Source of the DNA: Geitlerinema sp. BBD 1991-9
GTDB lineage: Bacteria; Cyanobacteriota; Cyanobacteriia; Cyanobacteriales; Geitlerinemataceae
Reading direction: 5' to 3'
Length of the DNA: 37,339 nucleotides
Assembly: GCA_001657325.1 (NCBI GenBank)
Contig: LWRO01000041.1
Coordinates: 1 to 37,339 of the forward strand
How positions within the stretch are numbered: the first letter of the stretch is position 1; every line of letters begins with the position of its first letter. Shown piece by piece: positions 16,180 to 25,056 of this stretch. The position numbers were made by a program, and so were the translations under genes. Below the pieces are notes generated by a model. That model saw only the letters and a list, made by a program, of their open reading frames with translations, searched no databases and had not been told where the DNA came from.

Positions 16180-17340
16180 ATGATGAAATTAACGAGACGA
16201 AAATTTTTAGTTCGGGGTGGCCTAGGTCTTTCTGCAGCTGCACTGAGCGTTTGCGGCTGTACGGTTAAAGCATCGAAACAAGCAGTTAATACAATGTCAA
16301 ATTATCCAATGCCAAATTATCGATCGACCGGTGTAAAACTCATCGAAAACAGTACGCCGAAAGCGGATAGTTTTTACATTCCAGCGGAATGGGAGCCACA
16401 CGAATTCACGATTATGGCGTTTCCTCCGGCTCAGAACTGGGTGGACTACGGGTTAAACCGAGCCAGGCACGAATGGGCAACGGTTGCCAATACTATAAAC
16501 GAGTTCGAGCCAGTTTTGATGGCGATCGATCCGGACGATTTCGAGGTTGCCAAACGGTTGTTGAGTGGCAGTATCGAACTCGTCGAAATACCTGTAAACG
16601 ATGGTTGGTCGCGGGATTCCGGGCCGATATTTTTGGTGAACGGAAATGGAGAACGCCGTGTTGCAGGTTTCACGTTTAACGGTTGGGGGGCGAAGTTTCC
16701 GCCTTACGACGACGATGCCCTATTAAAAGCGCGATTGTGCGAGTATTTGGACGTTGAAATGTACGAAATCGATCTGGTCTTAGAAGGGGGAGGAATTGTT
16801 TTCGACGGCGAGGGAACCGTCATGACCACCGAGCAGTGTTTGCTTCATCCCAACCGCAATCCGGGGATGACGAAATCGGACGTTGAAGCCTACTTTTCCG
16901 ACTATCTCGGTGCTTCTAAAACCATTTGGCTCGATCGAGGACTCGAACCCGATCCCATCACGGACGGCCATGTCGATGGAATCTGCGCCTATGCCGCGCC
17001 GGGTGTCGTATTGCTTCACACCACCGACGATCGAAACGATCCGAATTACGAAATCTGCAAAGACGCGAAACGCCGATTGCAAAACACGACGGATGCTCGA
17101 GGTCGATCGTTGGAAGTCATCGACATACCATTGGGCGAACGAGTCGCTCACATCGGCTTTTACATCGTTAACGGTGGCGTTATCGTTCCCCTGGCTGGCG
17201 ATCGAGAACAAGATGACGAACCGCTGGCAATTTTGAGGGACGTTTTTCCCGATCGAGAAGTGGTCGGTGTGAGCGGTCAAACACTGGCGGAAGGCGGTGG
17301 TAGTGTCCATTGCATTACTCAGCAAGTTCCGAAAGTTTGA
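16180..17340 (+). CDS. Agmatine deiminase family protein with Tat signal
   Basis: A 386-residue member of the agmatine/peptidylarginine deiminase family (guanidine hydrolases giving citrulline-type products and ammonia). The catalytic landmarks are present: WSRDSGP (143-149), an EGGGIVFDGEGT block near 200, HVDG (H264, D266) and the nucleophile C378 in GGGSVHCITQQ. Cytosolic agmatine deiminases have no leader. This one begins with a twin-arginine sequence (TRRKFLV), a hydrophobic stretch and a CGC at 26-28 that could act as a lipobox, so it should be exported folded and perhaps lipid-anchored. It sits inverted between the CO2-hydration gene (divergent, 53 bp) and ndhD (convergent, 7 bp). Substrate could be agmatine or arginine residues. 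Confidence 0.88.
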   Translation: MMKLTRRKFLVRGGLGLSAAALSVCGCTVKASKQAVNTMSNYPMPNYRSTGVKLIENSTPKADSFYIPAEWEPHEFTIMAFPPAQNWVDYGLNRARHEWATVANTINEFEPVLMAIDPDDFEVAKRLLSGSIELVEIPVNDGWSRDSGPIFLVNGNGERRVAGFTFNGWGAKFPPYDDDALLKARLCEYLDVEMYEIDLVLEGGGIVFDGEGTVMTTEQCLLHPNRNPGMTKSDVEAYFSDYLGASKTIWLDRGLEPDPITDGHVDGICAYAAPGVVLLHTTDDRNDPNYEICKDAKRRLQNTTDARGRSLEVIDIPLGERVAHIGFYIVNGGVIVPLAGDREQDDEPLAILRDVFPDREVVGVSGQTLAEGGGSVHCITQQVPKV

Positions 17341-17347
17341 AGTCACG

Positions 17348-18838
17348 TCAGCGTTGAGCAATGTTCTGGACGGCGATTTCTGGAGTCGGTTGGAGAGAAG
17401 ACGCTAACATCGTTGTCGTCGGTGTCATCGATCGAATCAACCAGTTCGGTTGAATGCCTAACACCAGAATCACCAACGACAACACCAACGCAGGAACTCG
17501 TTCGGAAAAAGACACTCGATCGTAATACGCCAAATCGTTATTCAACTTACCGAAACAGGTGCGGTTGAGCAGAATCACGAAGTACACCGCCGTCAACCCA
17601 GACGAGAGAATACAAACCAACGTCGGAATGGGAAACACCGGGAAACTGCCTTGAAAGACGATAAACTCCGCCGCAAATCCCACCAAGCCAGGAATTCCCG
17701 CGCTCGCCATCCCCGCCATCACCAACAAACCGCTGATGAGGGGAAGTCCACGAATCGGATTCATCAAACCGTTGAGTAAGTCTAGTTCCCGCGTTCCTAC
17801 CTTGTCTTCGACGATACCGACGAGGTTGAACAGCAACGCCAGAATCAAGCCGTGGGCGATCATTTGCGCGACAGCCCCCAACAGGCTTAACTCCGTTCCC
17901 GCCGCCGCTGCCACGAGAACGTAACCCATGTGACCGATCGAACTGTAGGCCACCATTCGTTTAATATCTTTCTGGGCGATCGCGCTCAGCGAACCGTACA
18001 TCACGCTAATCGCACCAATTAACGCCAAACCCGGTGCAACCAACGACCACGTATCGGGGAACATTTGCAACCCGAAGCGCACTAACCCATAAGTTCCCAG
18101 CTTCGCCAAAATCCCACCGAGGAGAACGGCCACTGGCGGCGACGCTTCCACGTAAGCATCAGGCGACCACGTATGCAGGGGAACCAAGGGAATTTTAATG
18201 CCCAATCCCACCAACAACAAGGTTAATAAAACGAGTTGGCTGCGAAGCGATAAATTTTCCGTCGCGATGCTGTCGTAGTCGAAGCTAAAACTTCCGCTCA
18301 ACCACGCCACACCGAGAAACGCCGCCAGAATGAGAATTCCCGAACCGGCGGTATAGAGTAGAAATTTCATCGCTGCATACCCGCGTCTTTCACCGCCCCA
18401 AATGGCGATGAGGAGGTAAACGGGAATCAGTTCTAACTCGAAGAAGAGGACGAACAGCAGCAGGTTTTGAGCGAGAAACGCTCCCGCAACACCTGCATTG
18501 ACGAGGAGAATTAAAGCGTAATACAGCGGGGCGCGTTGAATGTTGGCTTTGCTGCTGTAGACGACAATACCGGTTAAAAACGCATTGAGGACTAACAGCG
18601 GCATCGACAACCCATCGATTCCCAAACTGTAGCTCAAGCCAATGGGTTCAGCCCAGGTGAGATATTCGGAAAACTGAAATCCAGTATCGCTGAGGTCGAA
18701 TTGAAACAACAGCCACATCGTCCAACCCAAGAGAATCGCGGTTGTTCCGAGGGCGAGGGTTCGTGCAGTTTGTCCCGACTTTACCAAACCGACAATCGCG
18801 GCGGCGATAAGGGGAACGAGGATGAGGGCGCTTAGCAT
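17348..18838 (-). CDS. ndhD: NDH-1 subunit NdhD, CO2-uptake type (D3/D4)
   Basis: A 496-residue polytopic Mrp-antiporter-like subunit of NAD(P)H dehydrogenase-like complex type 1. Typical features are GLSYSLGIDGLSMPLLVLNA, the FFELELIPVYLLIAIWGG helix with its key glutamate, KIPLVPLHTWSPDAYVEA, and AYSSIGHMGYVL. About 14 transmembrane helices are expected. With NdhF 34 bp upstream and a CO2-hydration protein nearby, it belongs to the ferredoxin-driven CO2-uptake complexes, not the respiratory NDH-1L. D3 versus D4 is not settled here. Its end is 7 bp from the convergent deiminase gene. Confidence 0.93.
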   Translation of the reverse strand: MLSALILVPLIAAAIVGLVKSGQTARTLALGTTAILLGWTMWLLFQFDLSDTGFQFSEYLTWAEPIGLSYSLGIDGLSMPLLVLNAFLTGIVVYSSKANIQRAPLYYALILLVNAGVAGAFLAQNLLLFVLFFELELIPVYLLIAIWGGERRGYAAMKFLLYTAGSGILILAAFLGVAWLSGSFSFDYDSIATENLSLRSQLVLLTLLLVGLGIKIPLVPLHTWSPDAYVEASPPVAVLLGGILAKLGTYGLVRFGLQMFPDTWSLVAPGLALIGAISVMYGSLSAIAQKDIKRMVAYSSIGHMGYVLVAAAAGTELSLLGAVAQMIAHGLILALLFNLVGIVEDKVGTRELDLLNGLMNPIRGLPLISGLLVMAGMASAGIPGLVGFAAEFIVFQGSFPVFPIPTLVCILSSGLTAVYFVILLNRTCFGKLNNDLAYYDRVSFSERVPALVLSLVILVLGIQPNWLIRSMTPTTTMLASSLQPTPEIAVQNIAQR

Positions 18839-18872
18839 AGCTTCAGAGCGGTTGGGTTAAAAAACAGTTGGA

Positions 18873-20738
18873 TTAAAAAATCGTCCAAAGAACTGCAAAT
18901 TGAGAGAGATAGGGCAAACTGGCAAGTAAGACGAAGATGGCGATACTCAGAACAATCGACAAGATATAAAACTGAGATTGTCCCGTGGCGTTGTATTTGA
19001 GACTTTCGCCGCCGAAGATCGTGGCAAAACCGACGAGGTTCACCGCACCATCGACAATGTATCGATCGACCCAGTAAACGAGTTTGGAAATTCGATCGAC
19101 CAAAAACACCACTGTCGCCTTATACAACTGCGGCGTGTAAAAGTCGTAGGCGAAAAAGTCTTGTAACGCCTTCGGACTGAGACGAACGGGTTTCTCCCAA
19201 CTGGGATTGAGATATACCAACGCCCCAGCACTAATCCCAGCCAAACTCGACCAGGTCATCAACACGGCAACGAAGCGGTTTAAAGTCGCCCAATCCGGCA
19301 ACAACTGCCACTGTGCCAAAAGCAAGGGCAAGTGCAGCGCAAACCCTGCCAGGAGCGTCATCGGCAACACCAACAACCAAAGGCCTTCCGCCGAACGTCG
19401 GGTGAAATCCGTCACCTCACCGCCGAACATCAAACCGAACAGTCGCGTTACGCTAAATCCGACAAAGGCGTTAATAGCTAACACCAACACAAGTAACACC
19501 GGGTGACTTTGCCAAAGAGAATTCGAGATTTCCACCAACGACCAAAACCCACCGAGGGGAGGCAACGCCACCAGGGATAACGCACCGACAATCAGACAAA
19601 TTCCCGAAATCGGACGGCGAGACCACAAACCACCGTACTGGGTGAGATTTTGGGTGATGTTGTTGAGAACGACACCGCCGGTACTCATCACCATCAAAGC
19701 CATGGCAATGCTGTACGTCAGCAGCAATACGAGCGCTGCGCGGTTTTCACCGATGCCCACCGCCACGAAAATTAAACCCATGTAAGCGCTGGTGAGATAG
19801 GACAGCACCCGCTTGACATCGATTTGAGCGATCGAAATCAAACTCGCACCAACCGCAGTCGCTGCACCGACGGCTACGACAACGGTAGACCCCAACGGCG
19901 ACAAGGCTAGGATGGGTTGCACTTTAATCAGAACCCACGCCCCCGTCGAAACGACTAAGGTATTTCGCAGAATCGTTGCGGGATACGGCCCCTCCATCGC
20001 TTCGTCGAGCCACAGGTGAAGGGGAAATTGAGCGCATTTGGCCACCGGCCCGGCAACCAGTACCAACGCCAGTAAGGCGGCAACGGTGGGGTTGAGGTTG
20101 GCGGTTTTTGCCCAAACGGCGAGTTCGCTAAAATTCCAAGTTCCGGACAGAGGGAGTAACGCCACGACCCCCATTAATAGGATGAGGTCGCCTACCCGTT
20201 TGGTTAGGAAGGCATCTCTAGCCCCCGTCACCACGAGAGATTGGTTGTACCACATCCCAACGATGAGATAGGTTCCCAGGGTAAGGATTTCGAGGACGAC
20301 GTAACTGAAGAAGAGGGAGTTGCACAAAACCAGCAAACACATTCCCGCCTCGAACAGTCCCATCAGGGAATAAAACCGCGTCCATCCCCAATCCATTTCC
20401 AGATAGGCGATCGCGTAGATCTGCGCTAACAGGTTCAAACCGGTGATGAGAACGCAGGCCCCGAGAGCGACAGTGGAAATTTCCAGGTCTAAGGTGATGG
20501 TGAGTCCCGGTGCGTTCAACCAGGTAAATGAAATCGCCTGGGCAGGCTGGTTCCAAATTTCGATGAGGGACAGCAGGCTGTGAACCAACGCGAGGAAGGT
20601 CATACCGGCGTTGATGTAGCCAGCTGGACGCGGGCCAGTTTTACGGATGAGTCCCGGCGACCAAGGAATTGCGAAAATTGCGCCGAGTAGTGCGTAACAG
20701 GGGATTAGCCACGCACTCTGGCTGAATAGATGACTCAT
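18873..20738 (-). CDS. ndhF: NDH-1 subunit NdhF, CO2-uptake type (F3/F4)
   Basis: A 621-residue NuoL-like membrane subunit: LIPCYALLGAIFAIPWSPG at the start, YLEMDWGWTRFYSLMGLFEAGM, GARDAFLTKRVGDLILLMG, and HLWLDEAMEGPYPATILRNTLV, where NuoL/NdhF proteins carry the HxWLxxAMxGPTP motif; Thr is Tyr here. The C-terminal part keeps the lateral-helix region (YWVDRYIVDGAVNLVG). It is the distal proton-pumping subunit on which the CO2-hydration protein docks. It is the first gene of the ndhF-ndhD pair. Expression is normally induced by low CO2 through CcmR/NdhR, but I see no clear operator in the 371 bp upstream. Confidence 0.93.
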   Translation of the reverse strand: MSHLFSQSAWLIPCYALLGAIFAIPWSPGLIRKTGPRPAGYINAGMTFLALVHSLLSLIEIWNQPAQAISFTWLNAPGLTITLDLEISTVALGACVLITGLNLLAQIYAIAYLEMDWGWTRFYSLMGLFEAGMCLLVLCNSLFFSYVVLEILTLGTYLIVGMWYNQSLVVTGARDAFLTKRVGDLILLMGVVALLPLSGTWNFSELAVWAKTANLNPTVAALLALVLVAGPVAKCAQFPLHLWLDEAMEGPYPATILRNTLVVSTGAWVLIKVQPILALSPLGSTVVVAVGAATAVGASLISIAQIDVKRVLSYLTSAYMGLIFVAVGIGENRAALVLLLTYSIAMALMVMSTGGVVLNNITQNLTQYGGLWSRRPISGICLIVGALSLVALPPLGGFWSLVEISNSLWQSHPVLLVLVLAINAFVGFSVTRLFGLMFGGEVTDFTRRSAEGLWLLVLPMTLLAGFALHLPLLLAQWQLLPDWATLNRFVAVLMTWSSLAGISAGALVYLNPSWEKPVRLSPKALQDFFAYDFYTPQLYKATVVFLVDRISKLVYWVDRYIVDGAVNLVGFATIFGGESLKYNATGQSQFYILSIVLSIAIFVLLASLPYLSQFAVLWTIF

Positions 20739-21109
20739 GCGGTGACTTCAAACCTCGTTGTTGAAGGCAGGACAATCTGGCTCGATCGAGTTTTGGTAGA
20801 TCGATCGAGCAATGGAAAAAACGCGGCTTAAAAAACGCTGATGTTGTAAAACTTAATTATTCGCAATCATAGCTAAAATTAGAATCCTTTGTAAATATCC
20901 ATAGAAAAAAATCGATGATCGGATCGATCGATTTCTCTAATCACTCCAAATCCTAATTTCAACGCAAAAACTATTGACAAAAAACAATTTTAATGGTAGA
21001 AAACTGCAATTTTATAAAAGCTTTCTCCATGGAAGCATTGCAGGTAAAACTTCTACGGAATCGACATCGCTACAATCAAACCAGCACATCTCGCTAGGGA
21101 GGTCGTTTC
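20739..21109. other. Divergent spacer between ndhF and the Uma2 gene
   Basis: 371 bp, AT-rich, with several CGATCG palindromes (for example 20781-20812). It must hold the ndhF promoter. A strong GGGAGG (21097-21102) precedes the Uma2 start. No confident operator or small gene is seen. Confidence 0.4.
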
Positions 21110-21958
21110 ATGTCCCCCGAACTCGCAGAAGAACAATTTCCTCAAACGTCCGAATTGGATGTGTGGGAACCTCCCATGCCCCCCACTGACTTAATTTTCG
21201 ACGACGGAGAACCCTTGGAAAGCAATCGTCACCGCATCGGGATGAACCTATTGATCGAATCTGCTGAAGTGGCGTTAGCGGATCGAACCGACTACTTTGT
21301 CGGCGGTAATATGTTTATTTACTACAGCAGCGCCCAAGCGAAAAACCAAGACTTTCGCGGGCCGGATTTCTTCGCGGTGTTGGGCGTTGAAGAAAATTTC
21401 GATCGACAGGGTTGGGTGGTTTGGGAAGAAAACGGCCGTTACCCGGATGTCATCGTCGAGTTGATGTCGCCGAGTACCGCGAAGGTGGATGTAAATGAGA
21501 AAAAGCGGATTTACGAACAAATTTTCCGAACGCCGGATTACTTTGTGTTCGATCCGTTCGATCGAGACTCTTTACGAGGATGGCATCTCGATGTCGATCG
21601 CGGTTATCAAGAACTCGAACCCAACGATCGAGGTTGGTTGTGGTGTTCTCGATTAAATCTTTGGTTGGGAACTTGGGACGGTACGATTCTCCGCAACGAA
21701 GCCTTTTGGCTGCGGTTCTACGATCCAGAGGGAAATTTGGTTTTACGTCCCAACGAAAAGGCAATACAGGAAGCAGAAGTTGCCAAGCAGCAAGCGGAAA
21801 CGGCACGACAACGTGCTGAGGAAGAACGACAACGTGCTGAGGAAGAACGAGAGCGTGCTGAGGAAGAACGAGAGCGTGCTGAGGAAGAACGAGAGCGTGC
21901 CGATCGACTGGCGGCGAAACTGCGAGAACTCGGACTCGATCCCAACAATCTCGATTAA
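21110..21958 (+). CDS. Uma2-family (DUF820) PD-(D/E)xK nuclease-like protein with coiled-coil tail
   Basis: A 282-residue protein. Residues about 35-200 are the Uma2 restriction-endonuclease-like fold: GPDFFAVLGVE, then PDVIVELMSPSTAKVD with the acidic D/ExK-like centre, then KKRIYEQIFRTPDYFVFDPF. The family is highly expanded in cyanobacteria and its biological role is unsettled. Residues about 217-275 form a charged coiled coil in which a seven-residue RAEEERE unit repeats perfectly, encoded by a 21-bp tandem repeat (21812-21895). GGGAGG 7 nt before the ATG is a strong RBS. The stop overlaps the convergent mobA by 4 bp. Confidence 0.85.
   Translation: MSPELAEEQFPQTSELDVWEPPMPPTDLIFDDGEPLESNRHRIGMNLLIESAEVALADRTDYFVGGNMFIYYSSAQAKNQDFRGPDFFAVLGVEENFDRQGWVVWEENGRYPDVIVELMSPSTAKVDVNEKKRIYEQIFRTPDYFVFDPFDRDSLRGWHLDVDRGYQELEPNDRGWLWCSRLNLWLGTWDGTILRNEAFWLRFYDPEGNLVLRPNEKAIQEAEVAKQQAETARQRAEEERQRAEEERERAEEERERAEEERERADRLAAKLRELGLDPNNLD
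21812..21895 (+). repeat. 21-bp in-frame tandem repeat
   Basis: Four consecutive 21-bp units (21812, 21833, 21854, 21875) plus a partial fifth, starting CGTGCTGAGGAAGAACGA; unit 1 ends in CAA and the others in GAG. They encode the RAEEERQ/E heptads of the Uma2 tail and could change copy number by slippage. Confidence 0.9.
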
Positions 21959-22560
21959 TCGAATTGTAGATCTTCGAGGCGATTGCAATTGTGTAACATC
22001 CCTGCGATCTCTGCATCGACAGCAATCGCGTCAGTGGGAATTTCAGCTAACCACTGCTGAAACGATAGACGTTGTACATCACCGTTCGATCGATCTCTGA
22101 CGAATTCCTCCAAACGAGAACGAACGCGACGGCGATAAAACCCACACAGCGGTTCCCACCCCGATTCAGATCGCGGAACACAGGCGAGAACGTCATCAGG
22201 AAGTTCCGCCAGTCGATCGATCCAAGTTTGCAATACAGGTGCTTGTAATCGAGGTAGATCGCACGCTAACAACCACAGCCACTCGTCCGAAACCCGTTCC
22301 AACACCTGTAACAATGCCACCAGCGGCCCCTGTCCCGGTTGCGTTTCTTGTAAAAACTGACAAGATTCCGGCAAAATCTCGCGATATCGATCGATCCACG
22401 GCGTTAACACAGCCACCGACTCGACACAATCCGCCGCCACATCGTACACTCGGCGCAACATCGGCACGCCTTGCCAACAGATCGAGGCTTTGTCTCGTCC
22501 CATGCGGCGACTGTGTCCCCCGGCGAGAATCACAGCACTAACTGACAGCGGTTTCTGCAA
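21955..22560 (-). CDS. mobA: Molybdenum cofactor guanylyltransferase
   Basis: A 201-residue nucleotidyltransferase. The N-terminal SAVILAGGHSRRMGRDKA is the GTP-binding loop of MobA, and WLLACDLPRLQ carries the metal-binding Asp. It joins GMP to molybdopterin to form the cofactor used by nitrate reductase (NarB), whose gene lies about 7.6 kb away in the same island. The start read here is TTG at 22560, overlapping the end of cnaT by 23 bp; a GTG at 22533 would remove residues before the GTP loop and is less likely. It is probably translated with cnaT. Confidence 0.9.
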   Translation of the reverse strand: MQKPLSVSAVILAGGHSRRMGRDKASICWQGVPMLRRVYDVAADCVESVAVLTPWIDRYREILPESCQFLQETQPGQGPLVALLQVLERVSDEWLWLLACDLPRLQAPVLQTWIDRLAELPDDVLACVPRSESGWEPLCGFYRRRVRSRLEEFVRDRSNGDVQRLSFQQWLAEIPTDAIAVDAEIAGMLHNCNRLEDLQFD

Positions 22561-23596
22561 CTTGCTGTAACTCCTTTAACTTCATCGCGATCGACCCATC
22601 TAAAATTTTCCGTTTTGCTAACGCGATCGCCGCGTTCAAATCCTCAGACAATCCCGTTCGCCAAAGATAAAATCCAGCGTTCCAAATTGCCGATTGGGTG
22701 AGTTCCGTTTCTTTCCCGGCGATAACGTCTTGTAAATCTGAAATTACTTGTTCGTCCGATTCAAAGGGAACGTCAGATCCCGCAAACCCGTACTCGCGAG
22801 GATGGAGGTGCAAACGCTTCCAGGTGGGTTCGCCGCGATCTCCGAACGTTCCGAAGCAGCCGATAATAGCAGTCCGACTGCGCGGGAGATCGCAACTTCC
22901 CTCTAATCCTTTCACCGTTGTAAATAACGTTTCTCCCCGCAGTGCAAAAGCATCGCGAAACAGGTTTTCAGTCGGTGGGTGGACGAATCCCGAAACGATA
23001 TGAGTGCGTCCTCGGTAGGGACTCCACATCAATTCTAAAGTCGCGACGGGAGGGCGTTTTCCGATTTGGTCGCGATATTCTACGAGACGATAAGCTTCGG
23101 AAAACCATTGAGGTGGGTAGACAAACCCTAAACCCGTTTTTTCAAATACCTTTTGCACGAGATCGATCGAGCGTTGCGTCCAATCGATTCCCAACCCACG
23201 CCAAATATCGATCGTGGGAATTCCGTATTTCGTCGGCATTCGATCGCCCCCATGCATCACGACCCCCAATCCCAATGCCGCCAAAGTTAGGGCAACGATC
23301 GGCGTGACGGGTGTCGTGCGAGATCGACCGTCGTAGGGACAACCGAGAACGGTGACAACTCGATCGATCGCTTCGAGTTCGATCGCCATTTTGTCATACG
23401 TATCGAGAAAGCCCGCCAACTCTTCTCCTGTCGGGCGTTGCATCCGATGCGCGATCAGAAATGCCCCGATTTGTGCCGGCGTTGCTTCCGCCGTCAACAT
23501 CATTCGCATGGCAGATGCGGCATCTTCTCGGGTTAAATGTTTTCCCGTATGCGGACCACTACCGATTTTTTTTAGATATTCCCGAAACTGTTTCAT
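22538..23596 (-). CDS. cnaT: CnaT-like protein, anthranilate phosphoribosyltransferase family
   Basis: A 352-residue protein of the TrpD/nucleoside phosphorylase class. The all-helical N-terminus (LTREDAASAMRMMLTAEATPAQIGAFLIAHR) is standard. The PRPP-binding GTGGDG loop of true TrpD is replaced by GCPYDGRSRTTP (about 85-96), so anthranilate activity is unlikely. In Anabaena PCC 7120 a TrpD-like putative glycosyl transferase next to ntcB, CnaT, is required for expression of the nir operon. Here the gene lies next to ntcB on the same strand and inside a nitrate island, which supports the name. How it acts is unknown. It is followed by overlapping mobA. No clear Shine-Dalgarno is seen. Confidence 0.82.
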   Translation of the reverse strand: MKQFREYLKKIGSGPHTGKHLTREDAASAMRMMLTAEATPAQIGAFLIAHRMQRPTGEELAGFLDTYDKMAIELEAIDRVVTVLGCPYDGRSRTTPVTPIVALTLAALGLGVVMHGGDRMPTKYGIPTIDIWRGLGIDWTQRSIDLVQKVFEKTGLGFVYPPQWFSEAYRLVEYRDQIGKRPPVATLELMWSPYRGRTHIVSGFVHPPTENLFRDAFALRGETLFTTVKGLEGSCDLPRSRTAIIGCFGTFGDRGEPTWKRLHLHPREYGFAGSDVPFESDEQVISDLQDVIAGKETELTQSAIWNAGFYLWRTGLSEDLNAAIALAKRKILDGSIAMKLKELQQVAETAVS

Positions 23597-23999
23597 TTAC
23601 GATTTACACATTTACGATTTACAATTTTACGCTCTACGATAGCAGGATATTTGCAATTGTAAGACACCTTGGATGTCGGATCGCAGAGTATTTGTAACTA
23701 TTTTGCAATCGTCGATCTCGAGTCTGCACTGCATCACGGGAAGCCAGAATATTGCGTGTTCGACCTACTTTAACAACATCAAAATCTTCATGTTATCCTG
23801 AAAATCCAATTTTTGAAGTCTTTAAAAAACAAATTTCAAGCGCAAAAAAAACGAAAAACGATCTCAGGCTTCTGTTTTATTCTTTTGGTTATATTGTCAA
23901 ATTAGAAAATTTTCGATCGATTACAATCTCAATTATCAATTAATTTTCAGCCGAGAAGAATATTTTTTGAGATTTTCCTCATATCGAACAACCGTCCTG
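23597..23999. other. Intergenic region between ntcB and cnaT
   Basis: 403 bp, AT-rich. A heptamer-like run (TTTACGA/TTTACAA) lies at about 23597-23630 directly before cnaT. A near-NtcA box, GTA-TTTGTAAC-TAT, lies at 23688-23701; on the minus strand it is followed 26 nt later by TACAAT, a good -10 for cnaT. The box misses one consensus base and the spacing is long, so it is only a candidate. Confidence 0.35.
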
Positions 24000-24935
24000 T
24001 TAATTGGGTAATTCTTTAATAAGTTTGGCGGACGGTGGAACTTCATTGCAAACGAGTTCGTAAAACTGAGCGATCGGTGGAATTTCTAATCGATCTTGAG
24101 TCGTGACGACAACCACCTGACGAGTTAACGGTGGCAACGACGAACTCACGGCAATCGGACGCACCGTTAACGTCGGGTCTTGAGATGCTTCTAAAAGTGC
24201 AGATTCCGGTAAAAGTGAAATCCACGTTCCCTGACGGACGATTCCCCGAAACGCATCGAGCGTATTCAATTCTAGTGCCGCTTTAAACGTCTTATTTTGT
24301 CGATCGAACGCCTCTCGAACTAAGCGTTGCATTCCGTAGCCATCTTTAAAAACCACGTGTTCGTAACGGGCCAGTTCGTGCCAAGGAACTTCCTCATATT
24401 TTGCCAACGGGTGATCGGCAGCCATCAGCACTTTCACCGACTCTTCAAACAACACCGACGTGACCATTTCCGAAGTCGCCGTCAGACGAGAATTATTCAT
24501 CACAATCGCGACGTCAACCAAACCATCTCGCAGCACTTTCAACGCTCGATCGCTCCCTAACGACGTAACCCGCAACTGCACGTCTGGACGATCGACACAA
24601 AATTTTTGCAAAACTGGCGGTAAAAATTGAGCGCACACCGAATGAATGGCCGCGACACAAAGTTCCGACTGCTTGCCCTCCAACAGTTCTAACAGCTCCG
24701 CTAAAGCCGTTTTCCACTCCCGACAAATCTTCGTCGCATGAGGAAAAAATCGATCGCCCGCCACCGTCAGCTTCATCTGAGCGCTGCGATGCAATAACGG
24801 TAGTCCCACCTCGGCTTCCAATGCCTGAACTTGACGAGAAATTGTCGATTGCGTCACGTTACATAATTTTGCTGCTTTTTGAAAACTTCCTGTTTCTGCA
24901 ACTGCCAAAAATGCCTGTAACTGTTCGAGTCGCAT
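24000..24935 (-). CDS. ntcB: NtcB, LysR-type activator of nitrate assimilation
   Basis: A 311-residue LysR regulator. The winged helix is at residues 1-60 (MRLEQLQAFLAVAETGSF, then NVTQSTISRQVQALEAE). The effector domain has ELCVAAIHSVCAQFLPPVLQ and LRVTSLGSDRALKVLRDGL. This pattern and length match NtcB, which with NtcA activates nir/nrt/nar genes in response to nitrite. Adjacent cnaT and the nearby nirA, narB and narM support the call over CbbR- or CmpR-type LysR proteins. The start is ATG at 24935, 121 bp after the porin gene on the same strand. Confidence 0.88.
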   Translation of the reverse strand: MRLEQLQAFLAVAETGSFQKAAKLCNVTQSTISRQVQALEAEVGLPLLHRSAQMKLTVAGDRFFPHATKICREWKTALAELLELLEGKQSELCVAAIHSVCAQFLPPVLQKFCVDRPDVQLRVTSLGSDRALKVLRDGLVDVAIVMNNSRLTATSEMVTSVLFEESVKVLMAADHPLAKYEEVPWHELARYEHVVFKDGYGMQRLVREAFDRQNKTFKAALELNTLDAFRGIVRQGTWISLLPESALLEASQDPTLTVRPIAVSSSLPPLTRQVVVVTTQDRLEIPPIAQFYELVCNEVPPSAKLIKELPN

Positions 24936-24976
24936 TCACCCGTTACGTCCGTCGAAAAAAACAATCTCACGCCAGC

Positions 24977-25023
24977 ACTCGATCGAGAACCTGACTTTAA
25001 CGGTATCGGATTCTCGATCGAGT
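24977..25023 (-). other. 13-bp inverted repeat between porin and ntcB
   Basis: ACTCGATCGAGAA (24977-24989) and TTCTCGATCGAGT (25011-25023) flank a 21-nt loop between the porin stop (25057) and ntcB (24935). A T7 run (minus strand, 24961-24955) lies 15 nt beyond. It could be an imperfect terminator of the porin or a site acting on ntcB. Confidence 0.45.
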
Positions 25024-25056
25024 AACAGTAGGATTTGATACGACGGTTAAAACAGA

